Source of the DNA: NVTR01 sp036480115
GTDB lineage: Bacteria; Pseudomonadota; Alphaproteobacteria; Rhodobacterales; Rhodobacteraceae
Length of the DNA stretch: 64,000 bases
Assembly: GCA_965224795.1 (NCBI GenBank)
Contig: CBDDAE010000001.1
Span: 1,860,001 to 1,924,000 of the forward strand
Direction: 5' to 3'
In this document: positions 53,044-61,131 of the stretch, piece by piece
Layout: every line of letters starts with the position of its first letter
Position numbering within the stretch: position 1 is the stretch's first letter
Translations under genes and position numbers: made by a program
The notes under the pieces: model-generated
Databases searched by the model: none
Told to the model about the DNA's origin: nothing
Seen by the model: the letters and a program-made list of their open reading frames with translations, nothing else

Positions 53044-53408
53044 ATAATCAGATTTTCGAATTGAAAAAGGTATTGTCAGCCCAAAAAGAAAGTGATCTGG
53101 CGCTGCTATCAAACATTAGCCAGCGCCGCCAAAAGTGTGCTCAAGAAATATCCTACCTGCTAATGACGAAAATGGAGCAAGGTAATTGTCAGCATGAATC
53201 GGTTGAAATATCACCTTCTACGTTGGCAGGGACTGATCAAAGTTGGCGTCAACTAATTGATTCAAAAATAGCAACCAAAAACTCTGAACTGGCTAGGGTG
53301 TCCGCGGAATTTGAAGAACAAAAAAAACTAGCATGGGTTTCATTTGGCCGGGAATTAGCGTTCTCAAAATTACTTACTCAACAAAACACCCGAGGTTCAA
53401 AAAAGTAG
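53040..53408 (+). CDS. small coiled-coil protein after flhB (FliJ-like position)
   Basis: A 122-residue, largely helical protein, rich in Gln, Lys, Glu and Ser, with heptad-like patterns (FELKKVLSAQKESDLALLSNI; KIATKNSELARVSAEFEEQKKLAW). GTG start overlaps the flhB stop by four bases, so it is translationally coupled to the export genes. Size and coiled-coil character resemble FliJ, the export chaperone escort that binds FliI, and no other FliJ is visible in the cluster; sequence similarity is not evident, so this stays a suggestion. Confidence 0.6.
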   Translation: MNNQIFELKKVLSAQKESDLALLSNISQRRQKCAQEISYLLMTKMEQGNCQHESVEISPSTLAGTDQSWRQLIDSKIATKNSELARVSAEFEEQKKLAWVSFGRELAFSKLLTQQNTRGSKK

Positions 53409-53454
53409 AGCCGACTAGGCAAACAAACGAAATTTGAACCCGTCTAAACTTGTT

Positions 53455-53955
53455 TCAAACATCCTGACGCACGACATCGGCTATCAAAACATTTGCAACC
53501 GAGGATCCAAGTGTTTTGATAGCGGTCTCGCGAAGCGCTGTTCGCAATTGATCCATTTTTCGACCCGAGGTGAAATTCCCATCAAAGCCGCCAGTGTTTG
53601 CATGATTAAACATTACTTGCAAAAATGTATCGCGCAATTTTGGTTCCATTTTGTAAACCAGCTCCGGCCCGCCAGATGACATTTCAAGGCTTAAAGAGAT
53701 AACGACTAGGGATGACACTTTCCCGTCTTGCATAACAGGGATAACGAACTGGTTATTCAGCTTTACGTAATCCGGCTCAACGGAATCTGGCGATGCATCT
53801 GTAGGATTAGCGGCAACAGTTGAATGGATTGCATCAACATCACCGCATGGGCCAAGTTCTGTAACCAGCGTCGTAGCAGGACGCAGTGCAATACCAGCCC
53901 CAACTCCGGTTCCCAGACCAACTAGCGCAAGCAAAATCGGAAGAATTTTCCCCAT
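53455..53955 (-). CDS. FliL-family basal-body protein (copy 2)
   Basis: A second FliL-like protein, 166 residues, with an N-terminal helix (ILPILLALVGLGTGVGAGIAL) and a periplasmic domain: YVKLNNQFVIPVMQDGKVSSLVVISLSLEM, then LRDTFLQVMFNHANTGGF and IKTLGSSVANVLIADVVRQDV. It is the last gene of the flgB-to-flgH operon, 11 bases after flgH. Compared with copy 1 it lacks the acidic N-terminus. Role may be structural at the P/L-ring stage or stator support. Confidence 0.85.
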   Translation of the reverse strand: MGKILPILLALVGLGTGVGAGIALRPATTLVTELGPCGDVDAIHSTVAANPTDASPDSVEPDYVKLNNQFVIPVMQDGKVSSLVVISLSLEMSSGGPELVYKMEPKLRDTFLQVMFNHANTGGFDGNFTSGRKMDQLRTALRETAIKTLGSSVANVLIADVVRQDV

Positions 53956-53966
53956 GTTTCTGCTCC

Positions 53967-54686
53967 CTAGAAAGGTAAAATTTGGTCAGCGATCCGTTGG
54001 CCATACCGCGGTTGCTGTGCGTCTGAGATGTGCCCCCGGCCAGCATAGGAAATCCGCGCCGAAGCAATTTTATCGTACGTGATCTCATTCTGGCGTGAGA
54101 TATCTTTTGGACGAATGAAACCTGATACCAAAAGCTCTCGTATCTCAAAATTTACCCGGACTTCCTGTGAACCGGTAATCCTAAGAATACCGTTGGGCAA
54201 AACTTCGGTGATTGTTGCAGCAATGCGCAGGGTCAATTTTTCCTTGCGGCGAACAGATCCATCACCTGCCGAACTGCTGGTAGCATTGGTCGAAACGGCG
54301 GCATCCAGGCTGGCGCCATCTGGCAAAATAGTATCCACTCGTTGCGGAATTCCAAAGAATGATGGAATAGAAACAGATTCTGATCCGCTACGATTGCGGG
54401 ACGTGGAATTGGAAATCTCTGCTTTGTCATCTATTTCAATAACCACCGTCAAAATGTCACCCGCCAATATTGCGCGCCGATCCCCTAACAATGATTGCGG
54501 CCCGCCATTCCAAAGTGAGGCATCAGAAAGCACTCCGCGTCGATTGCCGGACTGAGGCAACCCTGGCGAAACCATTGCCATATATTCTGGCCCCCTTGAC
54601 AACATGTTCATTTCTGGTGGGCGCGCGGCATCCTGCAGCTGTGAACAGCCGGCTATGATCAGGAAAAGTAGTGGGGTAAATCGCAT
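53967..54686 (-). CDS. flgH: flagellar L-ring lipoprotein FlgH
   Basis: Outer-membrane L-ring subunit, 239 residues from ATG 54686. Lipobox FLIIAGCSQ (cysteine about residue 14); family blocks DRRAILAGDILTVVIEIDDKAEISNST, LTLRIAATITEVLPNGILRITGSQEVRVNFE and GFIRPKDIS, ending QRIADQILPF. A longer upstream in-frame start would overlap flgA and is rejected. AGGA lies a few bases upstream of the chosen ATG. Confidence 0.95.
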   Translation of the reverse strand: MRFTPLLFLIIAGCSQLQDAARPPEMNMLSRGPEYMAMVSPGLPQSGNRRGVLSDASLWNGGPQSLLGDRRAILAGDILTVVIEIDDKAEISNSTSRNRSGSESVSIPSFFGIPQRVDTILPDGASLDAAVSTNATSSSAGDGSVRRKEKLTLRIAATITEVLPNGILRITGSQEVRVNFEIRELLVSGFIRPKDISRQNEITYDKIASARISYAGRGHISDAQQPRYGQRIADQILPF

Positions 54687-54699
54687 GAACAATCCTAAA

Positions 54700-55140
54700 T
54701 TAGTTGCTGAAGTTTCCGCCGCGAACAACGATAGAACCGTTCTCACTTGCTATGCCAAACACTGTGTTTCTTGAATCCAAGTTCATGACTTTTACACCCT
54801 CGCCTATTCCCGCCCTGCTAAGCGATCGGCCCTCTGCCGATATTTGAATCGCACCTTGGACAAAAACAATTTTGACAATTTGATTTCGCTCAATCACGGC
54901 CGCTGGCCCTACGTCCGACAGTGAAACAGGGCGCCCTTCGTACAAAACTACTCGGGTTTCTAAACCAATATAATCCGATAGATTTACAACCGCGTCATTG
55001 GGTCTAGTCTTTTGAATAATCAGATCTTCCGCTGTCAGTATTGAATGGCTTCTAATCGTACGGGCTGCAACTACCACTTCGCCAAATGTCGTGGTTGGGA
55101 AAATGCAGACTGTAAAAACGGCAAGAACTAGTTTTTGCAT
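54700..55140 (-). CDS. flgA: flagellar P-ring assembly chaperone FlgA
   Basis: Periplasmic chaperone for FlgI P-ring assembly, 146 residues, with a signal peptide (MQKLVLAVFTVCIFPTTTFG) and the SAF/ChapFlgA region: VVVAARTIRSHSILTAEDLI, GLETRVVLYEGRPVSLSDVG, QIVKIVFVQGAIQISAEGRSLSRAGIGEGVKVMNLDSR. Shorter than enterobacterial FlgA but usual for alphaproteobacteria. Starts one base after the flgG stop. The substrate gene flgI is not in the window. Confidence 0.93.
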   Translation of the reverse strand: MQKLVLAVFTVCIFPTTTFGEVVVAARTIRSHSILTAEDLIIQKTRPNDAVVNLSDYIGLETRVVLYEGRPVSLSDVGPAAVIERNQIVKIVFVQGAIQISAEGRSLSRAGIGEGVKVMNLDSRNTVFGIASENGSIVVRGGNFSN

Positions 55141-55141
55141 A

Positions 55142-55927
55142 TCAACGAACCTGGGTGGTTGCGGCAAGCATTTGATCCGCAGCGGTTATCACTTTGGCAT
55201 TAAGTTCATAGCCGCGCTGCGCCTCTATCAGTTCGGTAATTTCCCGAACGGCATCAACCGAAGAATCCTCAAGATAGCCTTGACGCAAAGTCCCAAGCCC
55301 ATCTGTTCCCGGGGTCCCGACAATTGCAGAACCCGAAGCAGCGGTTTCCAAGAATAAATTGCTGCCATGGGCTTCAAGCCCCTTTTCATTCACAAACCCT
55401 GCCAATGAAAACTGACCCAATAATTCCGGTTCAACTCGATCCCCGAAATATGCGTAAACTTCGCCTTCGGTGTTAATCGAAATACTACGCGCATCAGCCG
55501 GTATTACTATGTCCGGTACAACACCGTGCCCATCAGATGTAACAATCAAACCATCGGCCGACCGCTTTAAAGAACCGTCCCGAGTATACGCTGCAATTCC
55601 AGAAGGCAGCGTCACCTCAAAATAACCGCGACCATCAATTGCGATATCAAGGTCGCCACGGGTTTCCCCCAGCGCGCCCTGCGCCACATTTACCGTTACC
55701 GAAGAGGATCGCACACCAAGCCCAAGCTGAACGCCTGTTGGTAGAATTGTACCATCTGATGCATTGATAGTGCCTGCACGGGTGACCTGTTGATAATGCA
55801 AATCAGAAAATTCGGCGCGCCGGGCATTGTAGCCAGTGGTGTTCATATTCGCCAGGTTGTTTGAGATAACTTCAACCCGCATTTGCTGGGCACTCATACC
55901 GGTGGCGGCGATTTTTAATGCTCGCAT
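55142..55927 (-). CDS. flgG: flagellar distal rod protein FlgG
   Basis: Distal rod protein, 261 residues. Rod N-terminal motif MRALKIAATGMSAQQMRVEVISNNLANMNTTGYNARRAEF, the FlgG-specific GVQLGLGVRSSSV, and C-terminal GYLEDSSVDAVREITELIEAQRGYELNAKVI. AGGA upstream of the ATG. Eight bases separate it from flgF. Confidence 0.97.
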   Translation of the reverse strand: MRALKIAATGMSAQQMRVEVISNNLANMNTTGYNARRAEFSDLHYQQVTRAGTINASDGTILPTGVQLGLGVRSSSVTVNVAQGALGETRGDLDIAIDGRGYFEVTLPSGIAAYTRDGSLKRSADGLIVTSDGHGVVPDIVIPADARSISINTEGEVYAYFGDRVEPELLGQFSLAGFVNEKGLEAHGSNLFLETAASGSAIVGTPGTDGLGTLRQGYLEDSSVDAVREITELIEAQRGYELNAKVITAADQMLAATTQVR

Positions 55928-55935
55928 GTGGTTTC

Positions 55936-56652
55936 CTATCGGCCTAGTGTTTGCAGGACGGCGCGGATGCGCTCATCCTCTTTGTCCAAAAGCTTTTGCC
56001 CAAGTTCATAGGCATGCTGCACTTCTATCATTCGGGCAATTTCTGCCACAGCATTCACGTTTGAATTTTCCAGATATCCTTGGAGTATTATGCCACCTTC
56101 AACAGGTTCGACACCGCCATCCGCAGCAAATCGAACCCCATCCCGGCGCGACAGATCAGTACTATCAATGGGCATATATAAACCAATTTGGGCCAGAGGC
56201 CGGCCCGATGCAGAAACCGTTCCATCAACGGAAATATTTATGTCGGATGCGTCCGGCGGAATAAAAATTGGGGCACCACCATTGTCAAGCAAACGGTAGC
56301 CATCCGGGGTGGATAGTTCTCCGTCTTGGTTTGGAGTAAAGCTTCCTGCGCGGGTTAGATGGTCCCCATTTGGGGTTTCGATTAAGAAAAACCCAGGGCC
56401 CTCAATGGCAAAATCAAACCGACTGTTTGTTTCACTAAGTGCCCCCTGAATTTGCTGGGTGGCGCGAACATTCGCAGATGCCATCGAAAGCGATGGATCA
56501 CCATTCTCCAGTTCTACAACATGTTCCGAAAACAACAGGCCTTCCTTGCGAAATCCGGTAGTCGAAATATTAGCAATGTTATTTGCGACAATCTGCATTT
56601 CCCGAAGCAATCCTGACTGCCGTGTCAGCGATACGTACCCAGCGTTATCCAT
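55936..56652 (-). CDS. flgF: flagellar proximal rod protein FlgF
   Basis: Proximal rod protein, 238 residues: MDNAGYVSLTRQSGLLREMQIVANNIANISTTGFRKEG at the N-terminus, the central FAIEGPGFFLIETPNGDHLTRAGSF, and the C-terminal rod block GYLENSNVNAVAEIARMIEVQHAYELGQKLL. It is more compact than FlgG. Lies two bases after fliQ within the long rod operon. Confidence 0.96.
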   Translation of the reverse strand: MDNAGYVSLTRQSGLLREMQIVANNIANISTTGFRKEGLLFSEHVVELENGDPSLSMASANVRATQQIQGALSETNSRFDFAIEGPGFFLIETPNGDHLTRAGSFTPNQDGELSTPDGYRLLDNGGAPIFIPPDASDINISVDGTVSASGRPLAQIGLYMPIDSTDLSRRDGVRFAADGGVEPVEGGIILQGYLENSNVNAVAEIARMIEVQHAYELGQKLLDKEDERIRAVLQTLGR

Positions 56653-56654
56653 AT

Positions 56655-56921
56655 TTAGACCCCAGCAATCAATGGGATGATTTCTTGCCTGAAAAAGTCA
56701 CTAAGCGAAGCCGTCATGAAATCCATAGACATCCAAAAAACCAGCAAGATAGCGGCAAGTTTTGGCACGAATGTAAGGGTCATTTCCTGGATCGAAGTCA
56801 GCGCCTGAAACAGGCCGACACTGACACCTGTTATCAGCGCGACACCCAGTATTGGCATTGAAGTGATCACCGCGATCCACAGTGCCTGCCGCAATGTATC
56901 GAAAAATAAAATTTCCAACAT
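56655..56921 (-). CDS. fliQ: flagellar export-gate protein FliQ
   Basis: Two-helix export-gate subunit, 88 residues from ATG 56921 (MLEILFFDTLRQALWIAV). Helix 1 continues ITSMPILGVALITGVSVGLFQALTSIQEMTLTFVPKLAAI, the strongly conserved FliQ core, and helix 2 ends DFMTASLSDFF. An upstream in-frame ATG would overlap fliE and is rejected. Embedded in the rod operon between fliE and flgF, a common alphaproteobacterial order. Confidence 0.95.
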   Translation of the reverse strand: MLEILFFDTLRQALWIAVITSMPILGVALITGVSVGLFQALTSIQEMTLTFVPKLAAILLVFWMSMDFMTASLSDFFRQEIIPLIAGV

Positions 56922-56925
56922 GGCG

Positions 56926-57213
56926 TTACACCGGCATCCGTAATATTTCCTGGTAGGCCTCAACAACTTTGTCCCGCACAGTAACGGCAGTTTCCACAGC
57001 CAATTCTGTTTGGGCCAGTGCCATAACTAAAGAATGCGGGTCAGCATTTCCCGTCATGGCTGCTTTTGCAGTGGTTTCACCAGCTTGCAATGTGGCGGCA
57101 AAATCACTGGCTAGTTTTGTTAGCCCGCTGGTCCCGCCTGATTCTGCCTTTGGTGAGGTGGCCAGGCGGGTAGCAGCATATTGCTGGGCTGCGACTGAGG
57201 TTCTAATTTCCAT
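56926..57213 (-). CDS. fliE: flagellar hook-basal body complex protein FliE
   Basis: MS-ring/rod junction protein, 95 residues. Middle SGLTKLASDFAATLQAGETTAKAAM and the C-terminal block DPHSLVMALAQTELAVETAVTVRDKVVEAYQEILRMPV are diagnostic. AAGGA precedes the ATG. Sits between flgC and fliQ. Confidence 0.95.
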   Translation of the reverse strand: MEIRTSVAAQQYAATRLATSPKAESGGTSGLTKLASDFAATLQAGETTAKAAMTGNADPHSLVMALAQTELAVETAVTVRDKVVEAYQEILRMPV

Positions 57214-57224
57214 TCTGGATGTCC

Positions 57225-57617
57225 TTAACGCCGAAGAATTTCAAGCAGGCTTTGTGACATTTGTCGGGCCTGATCGAACATTTTGAGGTTCGCCTCATAG
57301 CTGCGCTGCGCTTCGCGTGCGTCAGCAATTTCAACCACTAGATCGACATTTGATCCATCATAGTGGCCGCTGTCATCGGCCAAAGGATGGCCGGGTTCGT
57401 AGATGCGTGTCAGTGTGCGCTGATCCAGATTTACCGGGCCAGCACGCACCATTCCGGTTTCACGACCACGCAGCATATCAGCTTCAAATGTAGTAGACTT
57501 GCGGTGGTATCCCGGCGTGTCGGCATTGGCGATATTTTCCGATAGGTGGCGGATACGCCCCGCCTGGGCTTTCATTCCACTGGCCGAAATCGCCAGGGTG
57601 GTTAAAAAATTACCCAT
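57225..57617 (-). CDS. flgC: flagellar proximal rod protein FlgC
   Basis: Rod protein, 130 residues from ATG 57617, preceded by AAGGGGC. N-terminal rod motif LAISASGMKAQAGRIRHLSENIANADTPGYHRK and C-terminal YDGSNVDLVVEIADAREAQRSYEANLKMFDQARQM are the family landmarks. A reading frame extending further upstream through flgB on the same strand is an overlap artefact. Confidence 0.95.
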   Translation of the reverse strand: MGNFLTTLAISASGMKAQAGRIRHLSENIANADTPGYHRKSTTFEADMLRGRETGMVRAGPVNLDQRTLTRIYEPGHPLADDSGHYDGSNVDLVVEIADAREAQRSYEANLKMFDQARQMSQSLLEILRR

Positions 57618-57627
57618 ATTGTGCCCC

Positions 57628-58017
57628 TTAGCTTCGACCAAGACTGGCGCGAAGGATGCCCAGTGATGAAGAGTATATTGAAAGCGCAAGTTCGTGTTGC
57701 TGACGGATTTCGCTGGCTTTAACCATCTCCAATTCCAATGATACTGAATTACCATTTGGTGAGTTTGGATCACTGGATTCAAAGGTTCGCGCACCTGACG
57801 CGGCTGCTGATTGGGGAGATAAATGCCCCGCCCTTGTGGCGCGTATGGGTTGGGCCGAATTGTTTGAACTGTATGTGCTGGCAAATGACGCCACATCCTG
57901 GGCGCGGTATCCCGGCGTATCGGCGTTCGCGATATTTTGCGATACGACAGTATGTCGCCCAGCAGCATGGGTTGCCATGTTTTGGGCCATATTAAAAATC
58001 TCTAACTTACCGAACAC
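57628..58017 (-). CDS. flgB: flagellar proximal rod protein FlgB
   Basis: Rod protein, 129 residues. I choose GTG 58017 because GGGAG lies upstream at normal spacing and the product then begins (M)FGKLEIFNMAQNMATHAAGR, as FlgB does; longer in-frame starts run into the fliI leader. Rod motif VVSQNIANADTPGYRAQDVASF; C-terminal EIRQQHELALSIYSSSLGI. First gene of the nine-gene rod operon, diverging from fliI with a 79-base gap. Confidence 0.93.
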   Translation of the reverse strand: MFGKLEIFNMAQNMATHAAGRHTVVSQNIANADTPGYRAQDVASFASTYSSNNSAQPIRATRAGHLSPQSAAASGARTFESSDPNSPNGNSVSLELEMVKASEIRQQHELALSIYSSSLGILRASLGRS

Positions 58018-58096
58018 CGGGGCTTCTCCCTCGATTTGCTTCAACCAAGGATTAACCCTGATTCCTTTAGAAACAGTTTCAAAGGAAGGATTTTGT

Positions 58097-59473
58097 ATGT
58101 CAGCACTAGGGTTGGACGCATTGCAGGCGGAAGTTAACGCCACTCAGTTGGTAAAATGGATTGGGCGGGTCAATAAAATAGGGCGGGGATCGCTTCAAGT
58201 GACTGGGCTTTCCCAAGCCGCGGCACTTGGTGATCTGGTTAAAATTTCCCCATTTAACCATGCGCCGATTCGTGGTGAAGTTCTGGAATTAAACTCTGAG
58301 CATTTAACTGTGTTGCCCGACGGTGAGATGAACGGTGTCCAGATTGACGATCGTGTCACCCTGTTGGGCGGCGACAATATCACACCACACGATAGTTGGA
58401 TCGGCCGAGTTATTGATCCCTATGGCAAAGCGCTGGATGGGGATCCAATCTTACGGGGGTCGGATGCCCGCACGCTGCGTGTCGCCCCCTTCAACCCGAC
58501 GGAACGGCGCAGTTTAGGCATTAGGTTGGAAACTGGACTGGCGGTGTTCAACACATTTCTGCCCATTGTAAGGGGTCAAAGGATTGGGCTTTTTGCAGGT
58601 TCTGGTGTCGGCAAATCCACCTTGCTTGGAAAATTGGCAACCGGGCTGCAGGCCGATCTGGTTGTTGTGGCCATGATCGGAGAGCGGGGGCGCGAAGTGC
58701 GCGATTTTGCCCAACGTATTCTTGGGCCTAAAGGTATGCAGCGCGCAATTATTGTTGCGGCAACGTCGGACCAGTCGGCCCTGACGCGCCGTCGTTGTGC
58801 CTGGGCCGCCATGGCAATAGCCGAACACTTTCGCGATCAGGGTCGTCATGTGTTGTTTATTGCTGATTCTATTACCCGTTTTGCCCAAGCCCACCGAGAA
58901 GTGGCACTGGCAGTTGGTGAACCGGCAACGCTGGGTGGCTTCCCGCCCTCAACGGCACATATGATAACTGCACTTTGTGAACGCGCGGGGCCTGGGGCTG
59001 GCACAAGCAGCGACATTACGGCGATATTTAGTGTTTTGGTAGCGGGTTCCGATATGGAAGAACCGATTGCCGATATCCTTCGCGGTGTTCTGGATGGGCA
59101 TGTTGTGCTTGAAAGAAAAATAGCAGAGCGCGGCAGATTTCCAGCCATTGATCTGCTGCGCTCTGTTTCACGTGCCCTTCCACTTGCAGCCAGTGAAGAA
59201 GAGAACAAGAAAATAATGACCGCACGCGGACTTTTGGGAATTTACGACGAAAAAGAAATTATGATTCAGGCCGGGCTTTATACCAAAGGGACTGACGCGC
59301 GAATTGATGCGGCAATTTTGGCGTGGCCCGGATTAGATGACTTTATTGCACAAAGTGAATTTGGCAGTATCCAAGATAGTTTTCGCCGTCTGCAAGAATG
59401 TCTGGAACCAGATCCTCAGGCCGATACTCAGGAACAGGACGAAGACGTCCAATCACAGCCAGCCCAACCCTAG
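58097..59473 (+). CDS. fliI: flagellum-specific ATPase FliI
   Basis: Hexameric ATPase that unfolds and delivers export substrates, 458 residues. Walker A GLFAGSGVGKSTLLG (about residues 165-179), Walker B HVLFIADSITRFAQA, the catalytic GERGREVRDF and the ATP-synthase-family signature PSTAHMITALCERAG. C-terminal region GLYTKGTDARIDAAI as in FliI/YscN. ATG 58097 follows AAGGAAGG; an extended upstream frame overlaps flgB and is not used. A single-gene unit running opposite to its neighbours. Confidence 0.96.
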   Translation: MSALGLDALQAEVNATQLVKWIGRVNKIGRGSLQVTGLSQAAALGDLVKISPFNHAPIRGEVLELNSEHLTVLPDGEMNGVQIDDRVTLLGGDNITPHDSWIGRVIDPYGKALDGDPILRGSDARTLRVAPFNPTERRSLGIRLETGLAVFNTFLPIVRGQRIGLFAGSGVGKSTLLGKLATGLQADLVVVAMIGERGREVRDFAQRILGPKGMQRAIIVAATSDQSALTRRRCAWAAMAIAEHFRDQGRHVLFIADSITRFAQAHREVALAVGEPATLGGFPPSTAHMITALCERAGPGAGTSSDITAIFSVLVAGSDMEEPIADILRGVLDGHVVLERKIAERGRFPAIDLLRSVSRALPLAASEEENKKIMTARGLLGIYDEKEIMIQAGLYTKGTDARIDAAILAWPGLDDFIAQSEFGSIQDSFRRLQECLEPDPQADTQEQDEDVQSQPAQP

Positions 59474-60285
59474 ATCAGCGACGTGCCATAGCCCGCATTT
59501 TGCAGAAGTGTCACGGCAGCTGCACCCGGCGAGGTGCCCGAAAACTGGGTGGTTGCATCGGAACGGATCAGAAAAAGCCGGGTTAGTTTCTCACGGTTCT
59601 CAGGGTCTGAAAATTGCGACAGCTCTGAACTGCCAAAAATCTGTTCAGCGCGGTCCTTAAACACCTTAAGTTGCTGATCCAGGCTCACAACAACCAAAGA
59701 AGAGGGTAACCCAAGCGCGGTTTCAAAAACCCTGCGCAACGTGGGTGTGCCCATGATTGAAAACCAAAGTCCATTTTCGGTGGTGTCCTTTGCCAGTATG
59801 CCGTCAAGATCTCGCTGAACACCTAATGCCAGTCTCATATCAGAATTCTGCTCACCGATCGAAATTTCAAATTGGCGGTTCTGAAAAGCCGAGATGATTT
59901 TATCGGGAAAATCTGACAGTTGGGTATTGGAAACACTGAAATCACCAAAACCAAATGCCTTTGACAACGCGAGATATCTTTTATCGGCCAAACGGTTGGC
60001 AAGCGCATCAGTCTCTAATGTACCGTCTTCCAGTACCTTCCGAATGAAATACTTGTTGTTAATATCGTCGTCCAGACCAAAGGCGCCAAGTGCCACCGAA
60101 AGCAACCGACGGTCGGCAACAAGATCTGCAGCTGACGTGATGCCGGAAATATTTTCACGAAAATATTCGGTATCACGTTCTATAGTTGTTGAGGAATTGA
60201 ACGCCTCCTGTTGCCGTTCACGGGTGCGTTCAAGAAAAGACCAACCTGACAGACCGGCGAAGGGCAGGACTGGCTGAAAATTCAT
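59470..60285 (-). CDS. DUF1217-family flagellar protein
   Basis: A 271-residue protein of the DUF1217 type, found in alphaproteobacterial flagellar clusters. Opening FAGLSGWSFLERTRERQQEAFNSS, then YFRENISGITSAADLVADRRLLSVALGAFGLDDDINNKYFIRKVLEDG, which is the repeated DUF1217 pattern (RLLxVALxAFGL, KxFIRKVLxxG). No signal peptide. The start overlaps flbT by four bases, placing it at the end of the fliC-flaF-flbT transcript. Function is unknown; probably a structural or assembly role. Confidence 0.85.
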   Translation of the reverse strand: MNFQPVLPFAGLSGWSFLERTRERQQEAFNSSTTIERDTEYFRENISGITSAADLVADRRLLSVALGAFGLDDDINNKYFIRKVLEDGTLETDALANRLADKRYLALSKAFGFGDFSVSNTQLSDFPDKIISAFQNRQFEISIGEQNSDMRLALGVQRDLDGILAKDTTENGLWFSIMGTPTLRRVFETALGLPSSLVVVSLDQQLKVFKDRAEQIFGSSELSQFSDPENREKLTRLFLIRSDATTQFSGTSPGAAAVTLLQNAGYGTSLI

Positions 60286-60686
60286 GGGCGGGCAGCCGAC
60301 ATCAGCCGCTCTTCGCGCGGCAATAATCCACGCAGCGCTTTTAGGGTTTGGTAGAACCGTTTTTCCAATACGGTTTCAGTTGCCACTGACAGTAGTTTCC
60401 TGCTGTCGTAATCGGTCAACACCTGGCTAAGCTGTTCGATCCCGCGCAATAATTGCATTTTTGCATCCCCTGGCTCCGCGTCACCCGACAGTACAAGCTG
60501 GGCAATATAGCAGACTCGACGCACCGGCGTATTCACCTCTTCCGGGTGAATGGCATCACGCAGGCGCAGGATATTTGCGTTCGGTGTCATGATGGTAATT
60601 CGGCTACGGCGGTCGCCGTTTTCTACCACCGCGCCGTTGATCAAAACCCGCTCTCCGGGTCCTAGTTTTAGAACCAGGCCACTCAT
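60282..60686 (-). CDS. flbT: flagellin translational repressor FlbT
   Basis: Post-transcriptional regulator of flagellin, 134 residues. Family pattern: VLKLGPGERVLINGAVVENGDRRSRITI, RRVCYIAQLVLSGD and LSVATETVLEKRFYQTLKALRGLLPRE. In Caulobacter FlbT acts on the flagellin mRNA leader to slow its translation until hook assembly is complete. It overlaps flaF by four bases; the flagellin gene upstream has a hairpin in its leader that could be the target. Confidence 0.95.
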   Translation of the reverse strand: MSGLVLKLGPGERVLINGAVVENGDRRSRITIMTPNANILRLRDAIHPEEVNTPVRRVCYIAQLVLSGDAEPGDAKMQLLRGIEQLSQVLTDYDSRKLLSVATETVLEKRFYQTLKALRGLLPREERLMSAARP

Positions 60687-61054
60687 CTTGGAACCTCCTG
60701 TTGGCTTAGGCCGCGCATAACACTGGTATTGATGTCAATTAACGCGTCTACGGTTGCATCGCCCGACAGAACTTTTGAAGTGTGCGAAATAGTAAACTCC
60801 GCCAGGTAAAAAATCTGGGCACGAAGAGCTGGCGACAAACCATTATCAGAGTCAGCAACATCCACAGCTAACAATGTCCAATATTGGCGGTTTTCATGCA
60901 GAGCTGCGATGAATGCCGGGTAGTTTTGCGAGGCGGAATAGCTTTTCAACCCATGGGTTACGCGGGCGAAAATATCGTACTCGGTGCCGCGGTCGGTTCT
61001 TATTGGGGCAGTTGTTGAAGAATAGGCGTTTTGTGCCATTATAGTTGCGTTCAC
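60683..61054 (-). CDS. flaF: flagellin biosynthesis activator FlaF
   Basis: Flagellin-secretion and synthesis facilitator, 123 residues. GTG start at 61054 is supported by AGGAAGGA just upstream and gives the N-terminus (M)NATIMAQNAYSST; the conserved APIRTDRGTEYDIFARVTHGLK follows. C-terminal VDALIDINTSVMRGL is also typical. It acts opposite to FlbT in Caulobacter-type regulation. Lies 77 bases after the flagellin stop on the same strand. Confidence 0.92.
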   Translation of the reverse strand: MNATIMAQNAYSSTTAPIRTDRGTEYDIFARVTHGLKSYSASQNYPAFIAALHENRQYWTLLAVDVADSDNGLSPALRAQIFYLAEFTISHTSKVLSGDATVDALIDINTSVMRGLSQQEVPR

Positions 61055-61131
61055 GGTTGGTCCTTCCTTTGACCGGAATTGCAATGCAGATCAACGGGGT
61101 GAAGGGGCGCCGTAGCGCCCCTTACCTGCGT

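Noticed and set aside
57618..57968. Upstream extension of the flgC frame through flgB
   Set aside because: The extension is out of frame with flgB, has no family similarity, and flgC has a proper ATG and ribosome site at 57617.
57836..58096. Upstream extension of the fliI frame
   Set aside because: It runs antisense through flgB; ATG 58097 with AAGGAAGG gives the normal FliI N-terminus.
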